Source of the DNA: Streptococcus sp. CSL10205-OR2
GTDB lineage: Bacteria > Bacillota > Bacilli > Lactobacillales > Streptococcaceae
Reading direction: 5' to 3'
DNA length: 64,000 nucleotides
Assembly: GCF_025660655.1 (NCBI RefSeq)
Contig: NZ_JAOTIN010000006.1
Span: 26,222-90,221, forward strand
Made by a program: the position numbers and the translations under genes. This document shows positions 1 through 8,400 of the stretch, piece by piece; the first letter of the stretch is position 1, and each line of letters starts with the position of its first letter. Below the pieces are notes generated by a model. That model was given only the letters and a program-made list of their open reading frames with translations, was not told where the DNA came from and searched no databases.

Positions 1-2
1 GT

Positions 3-812
3 GATACAACAAGAGATATCATCAATGATTTTATCAAAACTGATTCACGAATTCGTTTCATTCATCCAGATAAATTTGATAATATTGGGGTAATTAAAAG
101 CTTTTATACTCTTGTTAAACATGAAGCCGCAGATTTTTATTTTTTTAGTGATCAAGATGATGTCTGGTTGGAAGATAAGTTAGAAAAGACCTTAGCCAAA
201 GCTAAAACTTATCCAACAAACAAACCATTATTAGTTTATACCGATTTATCGGTAGTTAATCAAAATCTTGAAATGATGACTGAAAGCATGATAAAAAAAC
301 AATCACATCATGCAAACACAACGCTTCATCAAGAATTAACGGAAAACACTGTAACAGGTGGCACCATGTTGATTAATCATGAGTTGGCTGAAAAATGGAC
401 AGTTTCTGATGACATCTTGATGCATGATTGGTATCTAGCTTTAATAGCGAGTGCTACGGGGAATCTTATTTACTTAGACCAAGCAACTCAGTTGTATCGT
501 CAACACGACAATAATGTTCTTGGAGCAAGAACATGGACAAAAAGAATGAAAAAGTGGTTAAAACCACACTTACTACTTAAAAAATATTGGTGGCTTGTCA
601 CAGAAAGTCAAAAGCAAGCCCATCATCTCTTGAATTTTAATTTGTCTAAAGAAAAAAGAGAGATGATTATCGCATATACTTCTTTACTTGAACAATCGTT
701 TGTAAAAAGATATGCTATTTTAAAAAAGTTTGATTTTAAAAAGAATCGACTTTTTCATACCCTCGTTTTTAGAGGACTTATTCTTACAAAAATAGGCTAT
801 AGGAGAAAATAA
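3..812 (+). CDS. rgpB: Rhamnosyltransferase, GT2 family, RgpB-like (5' end missing)
   Basis: The reading frame is open from the window edge, so the start codon lies outside; 269 residues are visible. The visible part contains FFSDQDDVWLEDKL, the acidic DQDD-W segment typical of GT2 rhamnosyltransferases of the RgpB/GacC type, followed by GGTMLINHEL and HDWYLALIASATG, usual for the second half of the GT2 fold. The C-terminus is basic. By family knowledge RgpB/GacC adds rhamnose to the lipid-linked rhamnan on the cytoplasmic face of the membrane. It sits directly upstream of the rgpC-rgpD exporter, the usual streptococcal order. The missing residues (about 40 if the family length near 310 holds) carry the nucleotide-binding N-terminus. 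The family is well supported; the exact orthologue is inferred from position. Confidence 0.72.
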   Translation, partial: DTTRDIINDFIKTDSRIRFIHPDKFDNIGVIKSFYTLVKHEAADFYFFSDQDDVWLEDKLEKTLAKAKTYPTNKPLLVYTDLSVVNQNLEMMTESMIKKQSHHANTTLHQELTENTVTGGTMLINHELAEKWTVSDDILMHDWYLALIASATGNLIYLDQATQLYRQHDNNVLGARTWTKRMKKWLKPHLLLKKYWWLVTESQKQAHHLLNFNLSKEKREMIIAYTSLLEQSFVKRYAILKKFDFKKNRLFHTLVFRGLILTKIGYRRK

Positions 813-813
813 A

Positions 814-933
814 ATGTTGTTATTTCGAAAAGAAAATTGGATTCTTTTGCAAGAAATGGTAAAAACGAATGAGACTATTTATTTTTTAAAATCTCATTTT
901 AAAAAAGTAGAAAAAGGAGATAATAATGTATAA
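814..933 (+). CDS. Possible small protein (39 aa) in the polysaccharide operon
   Basis: A short frame starts with ATG 2 bases after the rgpB-like stop, behind a good ribosome site AGGAGA, and ends with TAA inside the first codons of rgpC (8-base overlap). The product would be basic and has no signal peptide or membrane segment. Tight spacing and the ribosome site argue for translation, perhaps only to couple rgpC to the upstream gene. I recognise no family. It could also be a leader frame without a functional product. Confidence 0.35.
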   Translation: MLLFRKENWILLQEMVKTNETIYFLKSHFKKVEKGDNNV

Positions 934-1732
934 CTTTTCGACAAACAATCTTATTATATTAAAAGAAATGATTAAGACAGATTTTAAACTGCGTTATCAA
1001 GGAAGTTTGATAGGTCACTTATGGTCTATTTTAAAACCAATGCTATTATTTACTATAATGTATTTGGTATTTGTTCGTTTTTTAAGATTTGATGACGGTA
1101 CCCCGCATTATGCTGTAAGTTTACTCTTAGGAATGGTGACATGGAATTTCTTCACAGAAGCAACAAGTATGGGAATGTTATCAATTGTATCTAGAGGAGA
1201 TTTACTTAGAAAAATAAATTTTCCTAAGGAAATAATTGTTATATCTTCAGTTTTAGGGGCGACAATAAATTATTTTATCAATCTTTTAGTTGTACTTGTT
1301 TTTGCTTTTATAAATGGTGTTGATATAGGTATTGGGATTTTTATTTTACTACCTCTCTTCTTTGAATTATTTTTGTTTGCTACAGGTATTGCTTTTATCT
1401 TATCAACTTTATTTATTAAATATAGAGATATGGGACCTATATGGGAAGTTATTCTCCAAGCTGGAATGTATAGCACCCCTATTATCTATTCAATTACTTA
1501 CATTATTCAAAGAGGACATACTTTAGTTGCAAAAATAATGATGTTGAATCCTTTAGCTCAGATAATTCAAGAATTACGTCATTTTATTGTTTATTCTGGT
1601 GCTGAAATTAATTGGGATCTTTTCGAAAATAAAATTTTTACGGTTATTCCAATTGTTATATCTATTAGTTCATTCTTTATAGGTTATTATATATTTAAGA
1701 AAAATTCAAAGAAATTTGCGGAGATTCTCTAA
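926..1732 (+). CDS. rgpC: Polysaccharide ABC exporter, permease subunit (RgpC/GacD, Wzm type)
   Basis: A 268-residue polytopic membrane protein with about six hydrophobic segments (roughly residues 30-50, 60-80, 108-130, 136-160, 172-190, 238-258). It carries the ABC-2/Wzm N-terminal pattern (DFKLRYQGSLIGHLWSILKP). It flips the undecaprenyl-linked rhamnan to the outer face of the membrane together with the next gene's ATPase. Its stop codon overlaps the start of rgpD by one base, the coupling expected for a stoichiometric transporter. The ribosome site AAAAGGAGA lies just upstream. Family assignment is secure from sequence and context. Confidence 0.92.
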   Translation: MYNFSTNNLIILKEMIKTDFKLRYQGSLIGHLWSILKPMLLFTIMYLVFVRFLRFDDGTPHYAVSLLLGMVTWNFFTEATSMGMLSIVSRGDLLRKINFPKEIIVISSVLGATINYFINLLVVLVFAFINGVDIGIGIFILLPLFFELFLFATGIAFILSTLFIKYRDMGPIWEVILQAGMYSTPIIYSITYIIQRGHTLVAKIMMLNPLAQIIQELRHFIVYSGAEINWDLFENKIFTVIPIVISISSFFIGYYIFKKNSKKFAEIL

Positions 1733-2901
1733 TGTTAAGAAAAAAAGTTGTTTTATCTGTTAATTCAATAAGTAAATCTTTTAAGTTACCAACAGAAGCA
1801 AGTCATAGCTTAAGAACTAGTTTGGTAAATTACTTTAAAGGAGTAAAAGGTTATACTGAACAACACGTTCTTGATGATATTTCATTTCAAGTAGAAGAAG
1901 GAGATTTTTTCGGAATTGTTGGAAGAAATGGTTCAGGAAAATCTACTTTACTTAAAATTATTTCTAAAATCTATACACCGGAAAGTGGTACAGTTGAAGT
2001 AAATGGGAAACTAGTTCCTTTTATTGAGCTAGGGGTTGGCTTTAATCCTGAATTAACTGGCAGAGAAAATGTTTTTATGAATGGAGCTTTACTAGGTTTT
2101 TCAAGAAGTGAAGTTGATTCAATGTATGAAGAAATTGTTTCTTTTGCTGAACTTAATGATTTTATGGATCAAAAGTTAAAAAATTATTCTAGTGGAATGC
2201 AAGTTCGATTAGCATTTTCAATTGCAATTAAAGCAAAAGGAGATATCTTAATACTCGATGAAGTATTAGCTGTTGGTGATGAAGCTTTTCAAAGAAAATG
2301 CTTTGATTATTTTGCTCAATTAAAACGAGAAAATAAAACGGTAATTTTAGTAACTCACTCAATGGAACAAGTTCAACGCTTTTGCAATAAAGCCATGTTA
2401 ATTGATAAAGGACATAAAATGAAGGTAGGGAGTCCACTTGAAATTGCTCAAATTTATAAAGAACTTAATGGGATAGGTGTTGAAACTGAGTCAAATAATA
2501 ATACAAAGAAAAATAATATCGCTTTGTCTTCTTATTTTAAAAATATAAATCAAGAAAATTTAGAGTTTAACTTTAATTTGGAAATAAAGCAAAATATTGA
2601 CGATCCTGTGTTGACTTTTACAATTCATAAAGATAGTGGTGAACTACTTTATAGATGGGTTTCGGATGAAGAAGTTGATGATCCAATATCAATTGCTGAT
2701 TCTAAAATTAATATTAAATTTTTAGTTCAAAATATTTTCCCAAATGGGAAATTTACAACTCAGTTTGGTGTCAAATCTCGAGATAGATCAAAAGAATATG
2801 CTATTTTTAATAATGTTTGTAATTTTGAGTTGATTAACAGAGGTAAATCAGGAAATAACATATATTGGAAGCCTAACGTATCATTTAGATTAAAAAAGTG
2901 A
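1732..2901 (+). CDS. rgpD: Polysaccharide ABC exporter, ATPase subunit (RgpD/GacE, Wzt type)
   Basis: A 389-residue ATPase. It has Walker A GRNGSGKST from residue 64, ABC signature YSSGMQVRLAFS, Walker B ILILDEVLAVGDEAF and the switch histidine in VTHSMEQV. Residues from about 245 to the end form a separate beta-rich C-terminal extension, as in Wzt proteins that recognise their O-polysaccharide. Together with rgpC it energises export of the lipid-linked rhamnan. The C-terminal domain is the part that would be tuned to the particular glycan, which matters here because the downstream transferases are not the usual ones. Confidence 0.93.
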   Translation: MLRKKVVLSVNSISKSFKLPTEASHSLRTSLVNYFKGVKGYTEQHVLDDISFQVEEGDFFGIVGRNGSGKSTLLKIISKIYTPESGTVEVNGKLVPFIELGVGFNPELTGRENVFMNGALLGFSRSEVDSMYEEIVSFAELNDFMDQKLKNYSSGMQVRLAFSIAIKAKGDILILDEVLAVGDEAFQRKCFDYFAQLKRENKTVILVTHSMEQVQRFCNKAMLIDKGHKMKVGSPLEIAQIYKELNGIGVETESNNNTKKNNIALSSYFKNINQENLEFNFNLEIKQNIDDPVLTFTIHKDSGELLYRWVSDEEVDDPISIADSKINIKFLVQNIFPNGKFTTQFGVKSRDRSKEYAIFNNVCNFELINRGKSGNNIYWKPNVSFRLKK

Positions 2902-2916
2902 GGTTGAAATGTAGAT

Positions 2917-4203
2917 ATGTTTAAAGAAAAGAAATTTTTATTAACTCACATTTGGTTACGAGGTTTTAGTGGTGCTGAGATTAATATTTTAGAATTAGCT
3001 TTATATCTTCAATCTCAAGGAGCAGTTGTTGAAGTTTTTACTTACTTATCTCAATCACCGTTGAAGAATAAATTTGAGGAAAAGAATATTAAAATTATTG
3101 ATGATATTAATCATAAATTTGAAATAACAAATTATGATATGGTTTTTGTATCACAAAATATTATTCCACCTCAAATAATTAGAGAACTTGGGCAAAATCA
3201 TGAAAAATATCCTAGATTTGTTTTTTTGCATATGGCAGCTTTACCTAGCCATGTTTTAGAACAACCATTTATTCATGATTTAGAACAAAAAATTTCATCT
3301 GCTAGTTTAGTAGTTTCAAAAGAAATAGTTAAAAAAAACTTATCTCGTTTTTTTAAACAAATTCCTAACTTACATTATTATCCCAACCCTGTTCCTAAAT
3401 CTTATACTAATTTAGAACATAGAAAGAAAACTTCAATAAAATCCATATTGGTTATATCGAATCATCCTCCTAAAGAAATTCTGGAAATTGAAAAATTATT
3501 AATCGAAAGAAAAATAAAAATTGATTATTTTGGAGTTTGGTCTCAAAATTACCAACTAGTAAACCCAGAATTAATTAATAAATACGATTGTGTTATAGGA
3601 ATAGGTAAAAATGTTCAATACTGTTTGGTAATGGGAAAACCAATATATGTATATGATCATTTTAAAGGTCCAGGATATTTAAATGAAGATAATTTTATTT
3701 TAGCAAAAGAAAATAATTTTTCGGGTAGAGGATTTGAAAAAAATATTAAAACTTCTGAGGAAATAGTCAAAGAGATATTAAGCAATTATGAAGAAGCTCA
3801 AATTTTTCATAATAAAATAAGAAATCAATCGATTAATAAGTATCTAATTTCTAACGTTTTTTCCAAAATTTATAAGAGTGTAAATAATTTTAATAAAAAA
3901 ATAGAACCATTTGATTCAAATTATATTGAATATGTAAATGCCATTAATTTATTATTAAAAAATACAGTGGTACGTTTAGAGAATGATAGTGTTAATTTAT
4001 GGCAGTCTATTCATAAATTAGAAAATGTTGAAAAAGAAAAAGAAAAAGAAATTGATTCTCTGAAGTTGCAAATTAATTTGCAAGCGGACGAATTGAAAAA
4101 TATTAAGAAAGCATACTATTATAAAATAAATCAATTTTTCATAAAATTTTATAGCTTGTTTATCAATAATAAGTTAATTCGATTATTAAGGAGAAAAAAA
4201 TGA
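2917..4203 (+). CDS. Putative glycosyltransferase with C-terminal coiled coil
   Basis: A 428-residue protein opening with HIWLRGFSGAEINILELA, the N-terminal loop-helix of GT-B fold (GT4-like) transferases. The second half has IGIGKNVQYCLVMGKPIYVYDHF, which fits the donor-binding half of that fold. Residues from about 335 to 400 are rich in E, K, L and N and should form a coiled coil, followed by a basic, hydrophobic tail that may touch the membrane. It follows rgpD by 15 bases and its stop overlaps the next gene by four. It occupies the position where rgpE lies in other streptococci but does not look like the GT2 protein RgpE. Substrate unknown. Confidence 0.62.
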   Translation: MFKEKKFLLTHIWLRGFSGAEINILELALYLQSQGAVVEVFTYLSQSPLKNKFEEKNIKIIDDINHKFEITNYDMVFVSQNIIPPQIIRELGQNHEKYPRFVFLHMAALPSHVLEQPFIHDLEQKISSASLVVSKEIVKKNLSRFFKQIPNLHYYPNPVPKSYTNLEHRKKTSIKSILVISNHPPKEILEIEKLLIERKIKIDYFGVWSQNYQLVNPELINKYDCVIGIGKNVQYCLVMGKPIYVYDHFKGPGYLNEDNFILAKENNFSGRGFEKNIKTSEEIVKEILSNYEEAQIFHNKIRNQSINKYLISNVFSKIYKSVNNFNKKIEPFDSNYIEYVNAINLLLKNTVVRLENDSVNLWQSIHKLENVEKEKEKEIDSLKLQINLQADELKNIKKAYYYKINQFFIKFYSLFINNKLIRLLRRKK

Positions 4204-5429
4204 TATATAAACTTTTAAAAAGTTTTAAAGAATATGGTATATATGTGACTATTAGAAAAATTCTTCACAAATTAACTGGTAAGCCTTTAATGAAAAAAAT
4301 ACATAAGATAGACTTATCTAAATTACCAATTATGCCTAAATTTGAAGACATAGTTTCAGCAGATTATATTAATAATCGTTATAAAAAGCCATCTAAAATT
4401 GATAAAGAAATTTTAAATATAGCATGGGTTTCTCCCCCTATAGGAAAAGGAGGAGGGGGACATACGACTATTTCGAGATTTGTTAAATATCTACAATCTC
4501 ATGGTCATCGTATAACTTTTTACATATACGATAATAATACAATTCATCAAACTTCAAAAGAAGCTTACAAAATTTTATTACAGTCTTATCACATTGATGT
4601 TTCTGTAGAAGAACTTGAAAATTTTAAAAATCAAGATGTTGTATTTGCTACAAGTTGGGAAACTGCTTACGCTGTATTTAATTTAAAAGATCAAAAGCTT
4701 CATAAATTTTATTTTGTTCAGGATTTTGAACCTATGTTTTATGGAGTAGGTTCTAGGTACAAATTGGCTGAAGCAACATATAAATTTGGTTTCTATGGTA
4801 TTACAGCCGGTAAATGGTTAACAAAAAAACTAAAAAGCTATGGAATGGAATCTGATTATTTTGATTTTGGTGCTGATATAGAAATTTATCAGCCTACGGC
4901 TCCAATTAAGAAGAAGAAAAAGATTGCTTTTTATGCTAGAGCTCACACTGAGCGAAGAGGATTTGAACTTGGAATCATGGCTCTTCAAATATTTAAAGAG
5001 AGATATCCCGATTATGATATTGAATTTTTTGGTCAAGATATGAGTGATTATAACATACCTTTTGAATTTATTAATAGAGGAATTTTGGGTAAAGAAGAAC
5101 TTGCAACAATTTATCAAGATAGTGTTGCTTGTTTATTACTATCATTAACAAATGTCTCTTTATTACCACTGGAATTATTGGCTTCTGGATGCGTTCCAGT
5201 TATGAACTCGGGAGAGAATAATACCACTGTTCTTGGAGAAATTGATGATATTGCTTATGCGGAAGCATATCCTATTTCTCTAGCTAATAAATTATGTGAG
5301 ATAGTTGAGAAAACTAATATTAATGATTATGCAAGTGAGATCAGCAAGAAATATAATGATTTTTCTTGGGAAAAAAGTTATAAAAAAGTAGAACAAATAA
5401 TTATTAGAGAGGTTATTAATGAAAAATAA
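4200..5429 (+). CDS. Glycosyltransferase, GT4/WsaF-like
   Basis: A 409-residue GT-B protein. The motif IAWVSPPIGKGGGGHTTISR near residues 76-95 is the N-terminal glycine-rich signature of WsaF-type rhamnosyltransferases. Later segments ARAHTERRGFELG and LSLTNVSLLPLELLASGCVP match the donor-site helix (E/LLASG) of the C-terminal half. Start ATG overlaps the previous stop by four bases and follows a strong AAGGAG site. It probably adds a sugar, perhaps rhamnose, to the wall polysaccharide in the cytoplasm. The family is likely; linkage and donor are inference. Confidence 0.68.
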   Translation: MIYKLLKSFKEYGIYVTIRKILHKLTGKPLMKKIHKIDLSKLPIMPKFEDIVSADYINNRYKKPSKIDKEILNIAWVSPPIGKGGGGHTTISRFVKYLQSHGHRITFYIYDNNTIHQTSKEAYKILLQSYHIDVSVEELENFKNQDVVFATSWETAYAVFNLKDQKLHKFYFVQDFEPMFYGVGSRYKLAEATYKFGFYGITAGKWLTKKLKSYGMESDYFDFGADIEIYQPTAPIKKKKKIAFYARAHTERRGFELGIMALQIFKERYPDYDIEFFGQDMSDYNIPFEFINRGILGKEELATIYQDSVACLLLSLTNVSLLPLELLASGCVPVMNSGENNTTVLGEIDDIAYAEAYPISLANKLCEIVEKTNINDYASEISKKYNDFSWEKSYKKVEQIIIREVINEK

Positions 5430-6396
5430 ACTCAAAGCGACTGTTTTCATTCCTGTATTCAATGGGGAAAATAATCATCTAAAGGAGACTTTAGTTGCAT
5501 TATATAAACAAAAGACTGATTTTCCTTGGGATGTTATCATTACTGATTCAGAATCTCAAGACTCTTCTTTATCAATAATCAAAGAGTTTTTGTCTAAATA
5601 TGATAATTTAAGATTAATTAAAATTAAAAAATCAGAATTTTCTCATGGTAGAACTAGGCAAATGGTAGCTGAAATATCAGAGGCGCAGTATATTGTTTAT
5701 TTAACCCAAGATGCCATACCTATAAATAGTAACTGGTTATCAGAAATGATTTCACCATTTAGTCTAAATGAAAAGATTGTGGCAGTATTAGGAAAACAGA
5801 AACCTAGAGATAATTGTTTTCCTGCCATGAAATATGATATTAATTTAGTTTTTGAAGAACAAGGTGTTCCTGATGCTATTACACTTTGGACTCGAGATAA
5901 TAAAGAATTTTTTGGTAAGTATACAAAAGAGTCTTTTTACAGTGATGTTTGTTCAGCAGCCCCCAGAGATTTTCTACTTAATAATATAGGATATAGGACT
6001 GTTGATTATTCTGAAGATTATGAATATGGTAAAGATATTTTAGATGCTGGTTATATTAAGGCATACAATAGTAGAGCAGTTGTTGAGCATTCTAATGATG
6101 TTAAGTTATCTGATTATAAAAAACGTATTTTTGACGAAAATTATAATATTCGTCTAAATAGTGGTAATACTACAAAAATTTCATTTCTGAATGTTATAAT
6201 TAACACCATTAAATTTTCATTTAAAGATAGTATAAAAATTTTAAAAGATACAGATTATACTCTTAGAAAAAAAATTTATTGGTCATTTATAAATCCTTTA
6301 TTTCATTTCGAAAAATGGAGAGGAATTAGGTTGGCAAATAGTATCGATTTAAATTCAAATATTTCAAAATATTCTTTGGAAAAAAGAGAGAAATGA
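5419..6396 (+). CDS. Glycosyltransferase, GT2 family (RfbN-like rhamnosyltransferase)
   Basis: A 325-residue protein with a GT2 nucleotide fold: TVFIPVFNGE at the N-terminus, IITDSESQDSS and then FSHGRTRQM, the (F)xHGxTR motif of RfbN-type rhamnosyltransferases, and LTQDAIP in the position of the metal-binding acidic residues. The SEDYEYGKD segment near residue 205 is in the place of the catalytic base. It overlaps the upstream gene by 11 bases, so it is in the same operon. An AT-rich stretch follows and then the insertion sequence, which now separates these genes from gacH. Confidence 0.7.
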   Translation: MKNKLKATVFIPVFNGENNHLKETLVALYKQKTDFPWDVIITDSESQDSSLSIIKEFLSKYDNLRLIKIKKSEFSHGRTRQMVAEISEAQYIVYLTQDAIPINSNWLSEMISPFSLNEKIVAVLGKQKPRDNCFPAMKYDINLVFEEQGVPDAITLWTRDNKEFFGKYTKESFYSDVCSAAPRDFLLNNIGYRTVDYSEDYEYGKDILDAGYIKAYNSRAVVEHSNDVKLSDYKKRIFDENYNIRLNSGNTTKISFLNVIINTIKFSFKDSIKILKDTDYTLRKKIYWSFINPLFHFEKWRGIRLANSIDLNSNISKYSLEKREK

Positions 6397-6554
6397 TATT
6401 AAAATTTGAATAATAAAAAAATTTATCTAATTTTAAATTAGTTGGTTTTTAGATTTTGTTTCTATAATTAATACAACTATCAATAATCAAAGATACAAGA
6501 CCAAAAGTTAAGAGAATAAAAACACGAGCTCATTGAACTGCACCCCAAAAGTTA
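6397..6554 (+). other. AT-rich spacer ending in an IS3-type terminal sequence
   Basis: No gene is seen. A short AT-only inverted repeat (CTAATTT/AAATTAG near 6430) followed by T-rich sequence could be a weak terminator. The last 14 bases before the ISL3 element (CACCCCAAAAGTTA) continue directly at 8039 on the other side. Rejoined, they give CACCCCAAAAGTTAG then CTAACAATTGGGGTG, an imperfect inverted repeat of the kind found at IS3-family ends. The spacer therefore already contained IS debris before the ISL3 element landed. Confidence 0.45.
6547..6554. repeat. Left 8-bp target-site duplication of the ISL3 element
   Basis: AAAAGTTA abuts the left inverted repeat and is identical to 8039-8046. 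The second copy lies beyond the distal of the two right-end copies, so the duplicated right end was either present at insertion or arose afterwards inside the element. Confidence 0.85.
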
Positions 6555-6587
6555 GGCTCTTTGTCAACTGTAGTGGGTGACTAGTCA

Positions 6588-7844
6588 TCAAGTTCGGGAG
6601 AGAATCACATTGATTCTCTCCCTTTTAATGTTCAAAGCGATGAGAATTTTTGTTTTAAAGTTGTTAAAGTTTCTAAACCCAAAGGCTTGTCTCTTGATAT
6701 CCTTGATTAACTTATTTGTCGCTTCTAGTTTGGCGTTCGAATAAGGAAGTTCAAGTGCATTTGCGATAGATGCCTTATATTTTTTAAACGTTCTAAAGAC
6801 CGTTTTGAAGGCATGATTGACTAAGTGGTAGTTATCTTCTATCAATGCCATAAACTGATGAGTATTCTTCTGTTGGAAATGAAAGAGTAAGAGTTGATAG
6901 AGATTGTAGTAATAGCGAAGTTCATCAGAGAACTGCAATGTTTTTCTCACGATTTCTTTAGGGGTTAAGGTTTGTCTAAAGGTTCTTGAGTAAAACAGTT
7001 TAAGAGACAGTTTTCTGCTGTCTTTATGAAGGATACGCCAATGATTTTTCATGGCACGATAAGGTAGAGACTTCTTGTCAAATCTCTTCATGATGGCAAT
7101 TCTCGTTGACATCATAGCACGGTTGAGGTGTTGGATGATATGAAAGCGATCCAAGACAATTCTAGCCTTTGGAAAGAGTTGTTTGATAAGTGGAATATAA
7201 CTTCCCGACATATCCACAGTCACTACCTTGACTAATTCCCGGACCTTTCTAGGGTATTTGTAGAAATAGTTCTTGATAGTTGTTTGTCTATTGTTTTCAA
7301 GAATAGTGACAATTTTCTTAGTGTTATAGTCCTGCGCAATAAAAGCTAGTTTGCCTTTGTTTCGGGAAAATTCGTCCCAAGATAAGACTTGAGGCAGATG
7401 GTGATATCTTTCTTTGAAAGTAAACTGAGATAGTTTTCTTTGTACAGTAGAGACAGAGATGTGAAGTTGATTAGCGATATCAGAATTGGTTAGTTTTTGG
7501 GTATGAGCATGAGTTATTTTTTTCCAGACCGGTTCAGAGATTTGACAGTTTTTCTTAACGAGAGATGTTTTAGCCACTGCTACTCTATGACAATCTTTAC
7601 ATTGAAAACGTCTCTTTTTTAATTTAAGAAGAGTAGGCATTCCTTGGACATCAAGGATTGGGATAGTGGAAGTTCTTTGGAAATCATACTTGATAGTCTT
7701 TCCATGACAATGAGGACATAAAGGAGGCTTATGATCGAGTTTAGCTTTTATTTCAATATGAGCTTGGTGTTTGAGAACAAGTAAAATAATGATATTTGGG
7801 TCTTTTATTCCTAATAAATTTGTGGTATTCTTAAGATGTTCCAT
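6588..7844 (-). CDS. ISL3-family transposase (IS1193/IS1167-like)
   Basis: A 418-residue protein, normal length for the family. The N-terminal zinc-ribbon pattern CPHCHGK and CKDC-H is followed by a helix-turn-helix (NSDIANQLHISVSTVQRKL) and the DDE catalytic core: DEF near 'LSWDEFSRNKGK', VTVDMSGSY, ARIVLDRFHIIQH and the C-terminal SNAKLEATNKLIKDIKRQ with the glutamate. The family moves by cut or copy and paste using GGCTCT ends and makes 8-base target duplications, as seen here. The gene is intact, so the copy may be active. Confidence 0.93.
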   Translation of the reverse strand: MEHLKNTTNLLGIKDPNIIILLVLKHQAHIEIKAKLDHKPPLCPHCHGKTIKYDFQRTSTIPILDVQGMPTLLKLKKRRFQCKDCHRVAVAKTSLVKKNCQISEPVWKKITHAHTQKLTNSDIANQLHISVSTVQRKLSQFTFKERYHHLPQVLSWDEFSRNKGKLAFIAQDYNTKKIVTILENNRQTTIKNYFYKYPRKVRELVKVVTVDMSGSYIPLIKQLFPKARIVLDRFHIIQHLNRAMMSTRIAIMKRFDKKSLPYRAMKNHWRILHKDSRKLSLKLFYSRTFRQTLTPKEIVRKTLQFSDELRYYYNLYQLLLFHFQQKNTHQFMALIEDNYHLVNHAFKTVFRTFKKYKASIANALELPYSNAKLEATNKLIKDIKRQAFGFRNFNNFKTKILIALNIKRERINVILSRT

Positions 7845-7896
7845 ATGATTCTTTCTAATGAGTGGTTTTGTCGCTTTTCATTATAAGTCATATGGG

Positions 7897-8038
7897 ACTT
7901 TTTGTCTGCATTGAAAAAGCCCTATAACTTCTGTGGCGGAGTTACCCACTACAGATATTATAGAGCCACTTTTTGTCTGCATTGAAAAAGCCCTATAACT
8001 TCTGTGGCGGAGTTACCCACTACAGATATTATAGAGCC
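7897..8038. repeat. 71-bp direct tandem duplication of the IS right end
   Basis: Bases 7897-7967 and 7968-8038 are the same sequence, beginning ACTTTTTGTCTGC and ending ATTATAGAGCC. Each copy carries a complete right inverted repeat, so the element has two potential outer ends. Only the distal one is next to the target duplication. Confidence 0.9.
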
Positions 8039-8046
8039 AAAAGTTA
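8039..8046. repeat. Right 8-bp target-site duplication of the ISL3 element
   Basis: AAAAGTTA follows the distal right inverted repeat directly and pairs with 6547-6554. This fixes the outer boundary of the element at 8038, not at 7967. Confidence 0.85.
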
Positions 8047-8344
8047 GACACAAAATCTAACAATTGGGGTGTTTTTTTGAGTAGAATTGAGACAATTTTC
8101 GAAGTAAATTATTTGGAAGTTTGAGATATTTTTTATTCTTCAGGATTACTTTTTTAGGTTGAATAAATTCTTGTAGTCTATTAAAGTATTTCATAAGTAT
8201 GTTGTTAAACAGAATTTTTTTATTATATATTTGTTATGAGAATATTATTTTTTATTGGAAGTTAAGTTAATTATAGAAAAGTGTTTTTGCAGTAGCATAG
8301 CAAAAGTAAAACTAAAAAATTTTTAAATAGCAGCATATAATTGT
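8047..8344 (+). other. Non-coding spacer upstream of the first Bsp-repeat gene
   Basis: After the remaining part of the IS3-type end (to about 8075) the stretch is AT-rich, with no open frame of interest and no hairpin with a T-tract. It separates the IS right end from the promoter of the secreted CHAP protein and may hold regulator sites that I cannot identify. Confidence 0.5.
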
Positions 8345-8373
8345 TTGATCTTTCACAAACATAATGCTATACT
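8345..8373 (+). promoter_or_regulatory. Sigma-A promoter of the first Bsp-repeat gene
   Basis: TTGATC at 8345-8350 and TATACT at 8368-8373 are separated by exactly 17 bases. A strong ribosome site AAGGAGG follows before the ATG at 8401. The gene therefore has its own promoter and is not read from the polysaccharide operon. Confidence 0.7.
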
Positions 8374-8400
8374 TTCTGTGAAAAGGAGGAATAAAGCAAT

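Larger units (their letters stand above)
6555..8038 (-). mobile_element. ISL3-family insertion sequence, complete, with duplicated right end
   Basis: The left terminus GGCTCTTTGTCAACTGTAGT (continuing GGGTGAC) matches the reverse complement of the right terminus (GGCTCTATAATATCTGTAGT, then GGGTAAC). Both begin GGCTCT as in ISL3-family elements. The 8-base sequence AAAAGTTA lies directly outside both ends (6547-6554 and 8039-8046), a perfect target duplication of the length typical for ISL3. One intact transposase gene is on the minus strand. A hairpin at 6596-6622 (12-bp stem, 3-base loop) followed by sequence at the transposase 3' end may be its terminator. The right 71 bases, including the inverted repeat, occur twice in tandem. 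Confidence 0.9.

Noticed and set aside
1270..1526. Frames on both strands inside rgpC
   Set aside because: Shadows of the exporter gene: no ribosome sites and no domain patterns.
7897..8038. 71-bp tandem copies as a CRISPR-like or phage attachment repeat
   Set aside because: Both copies are the right end of the ISL3 element with its inverted repeat; there are no spacers and no cas genes.
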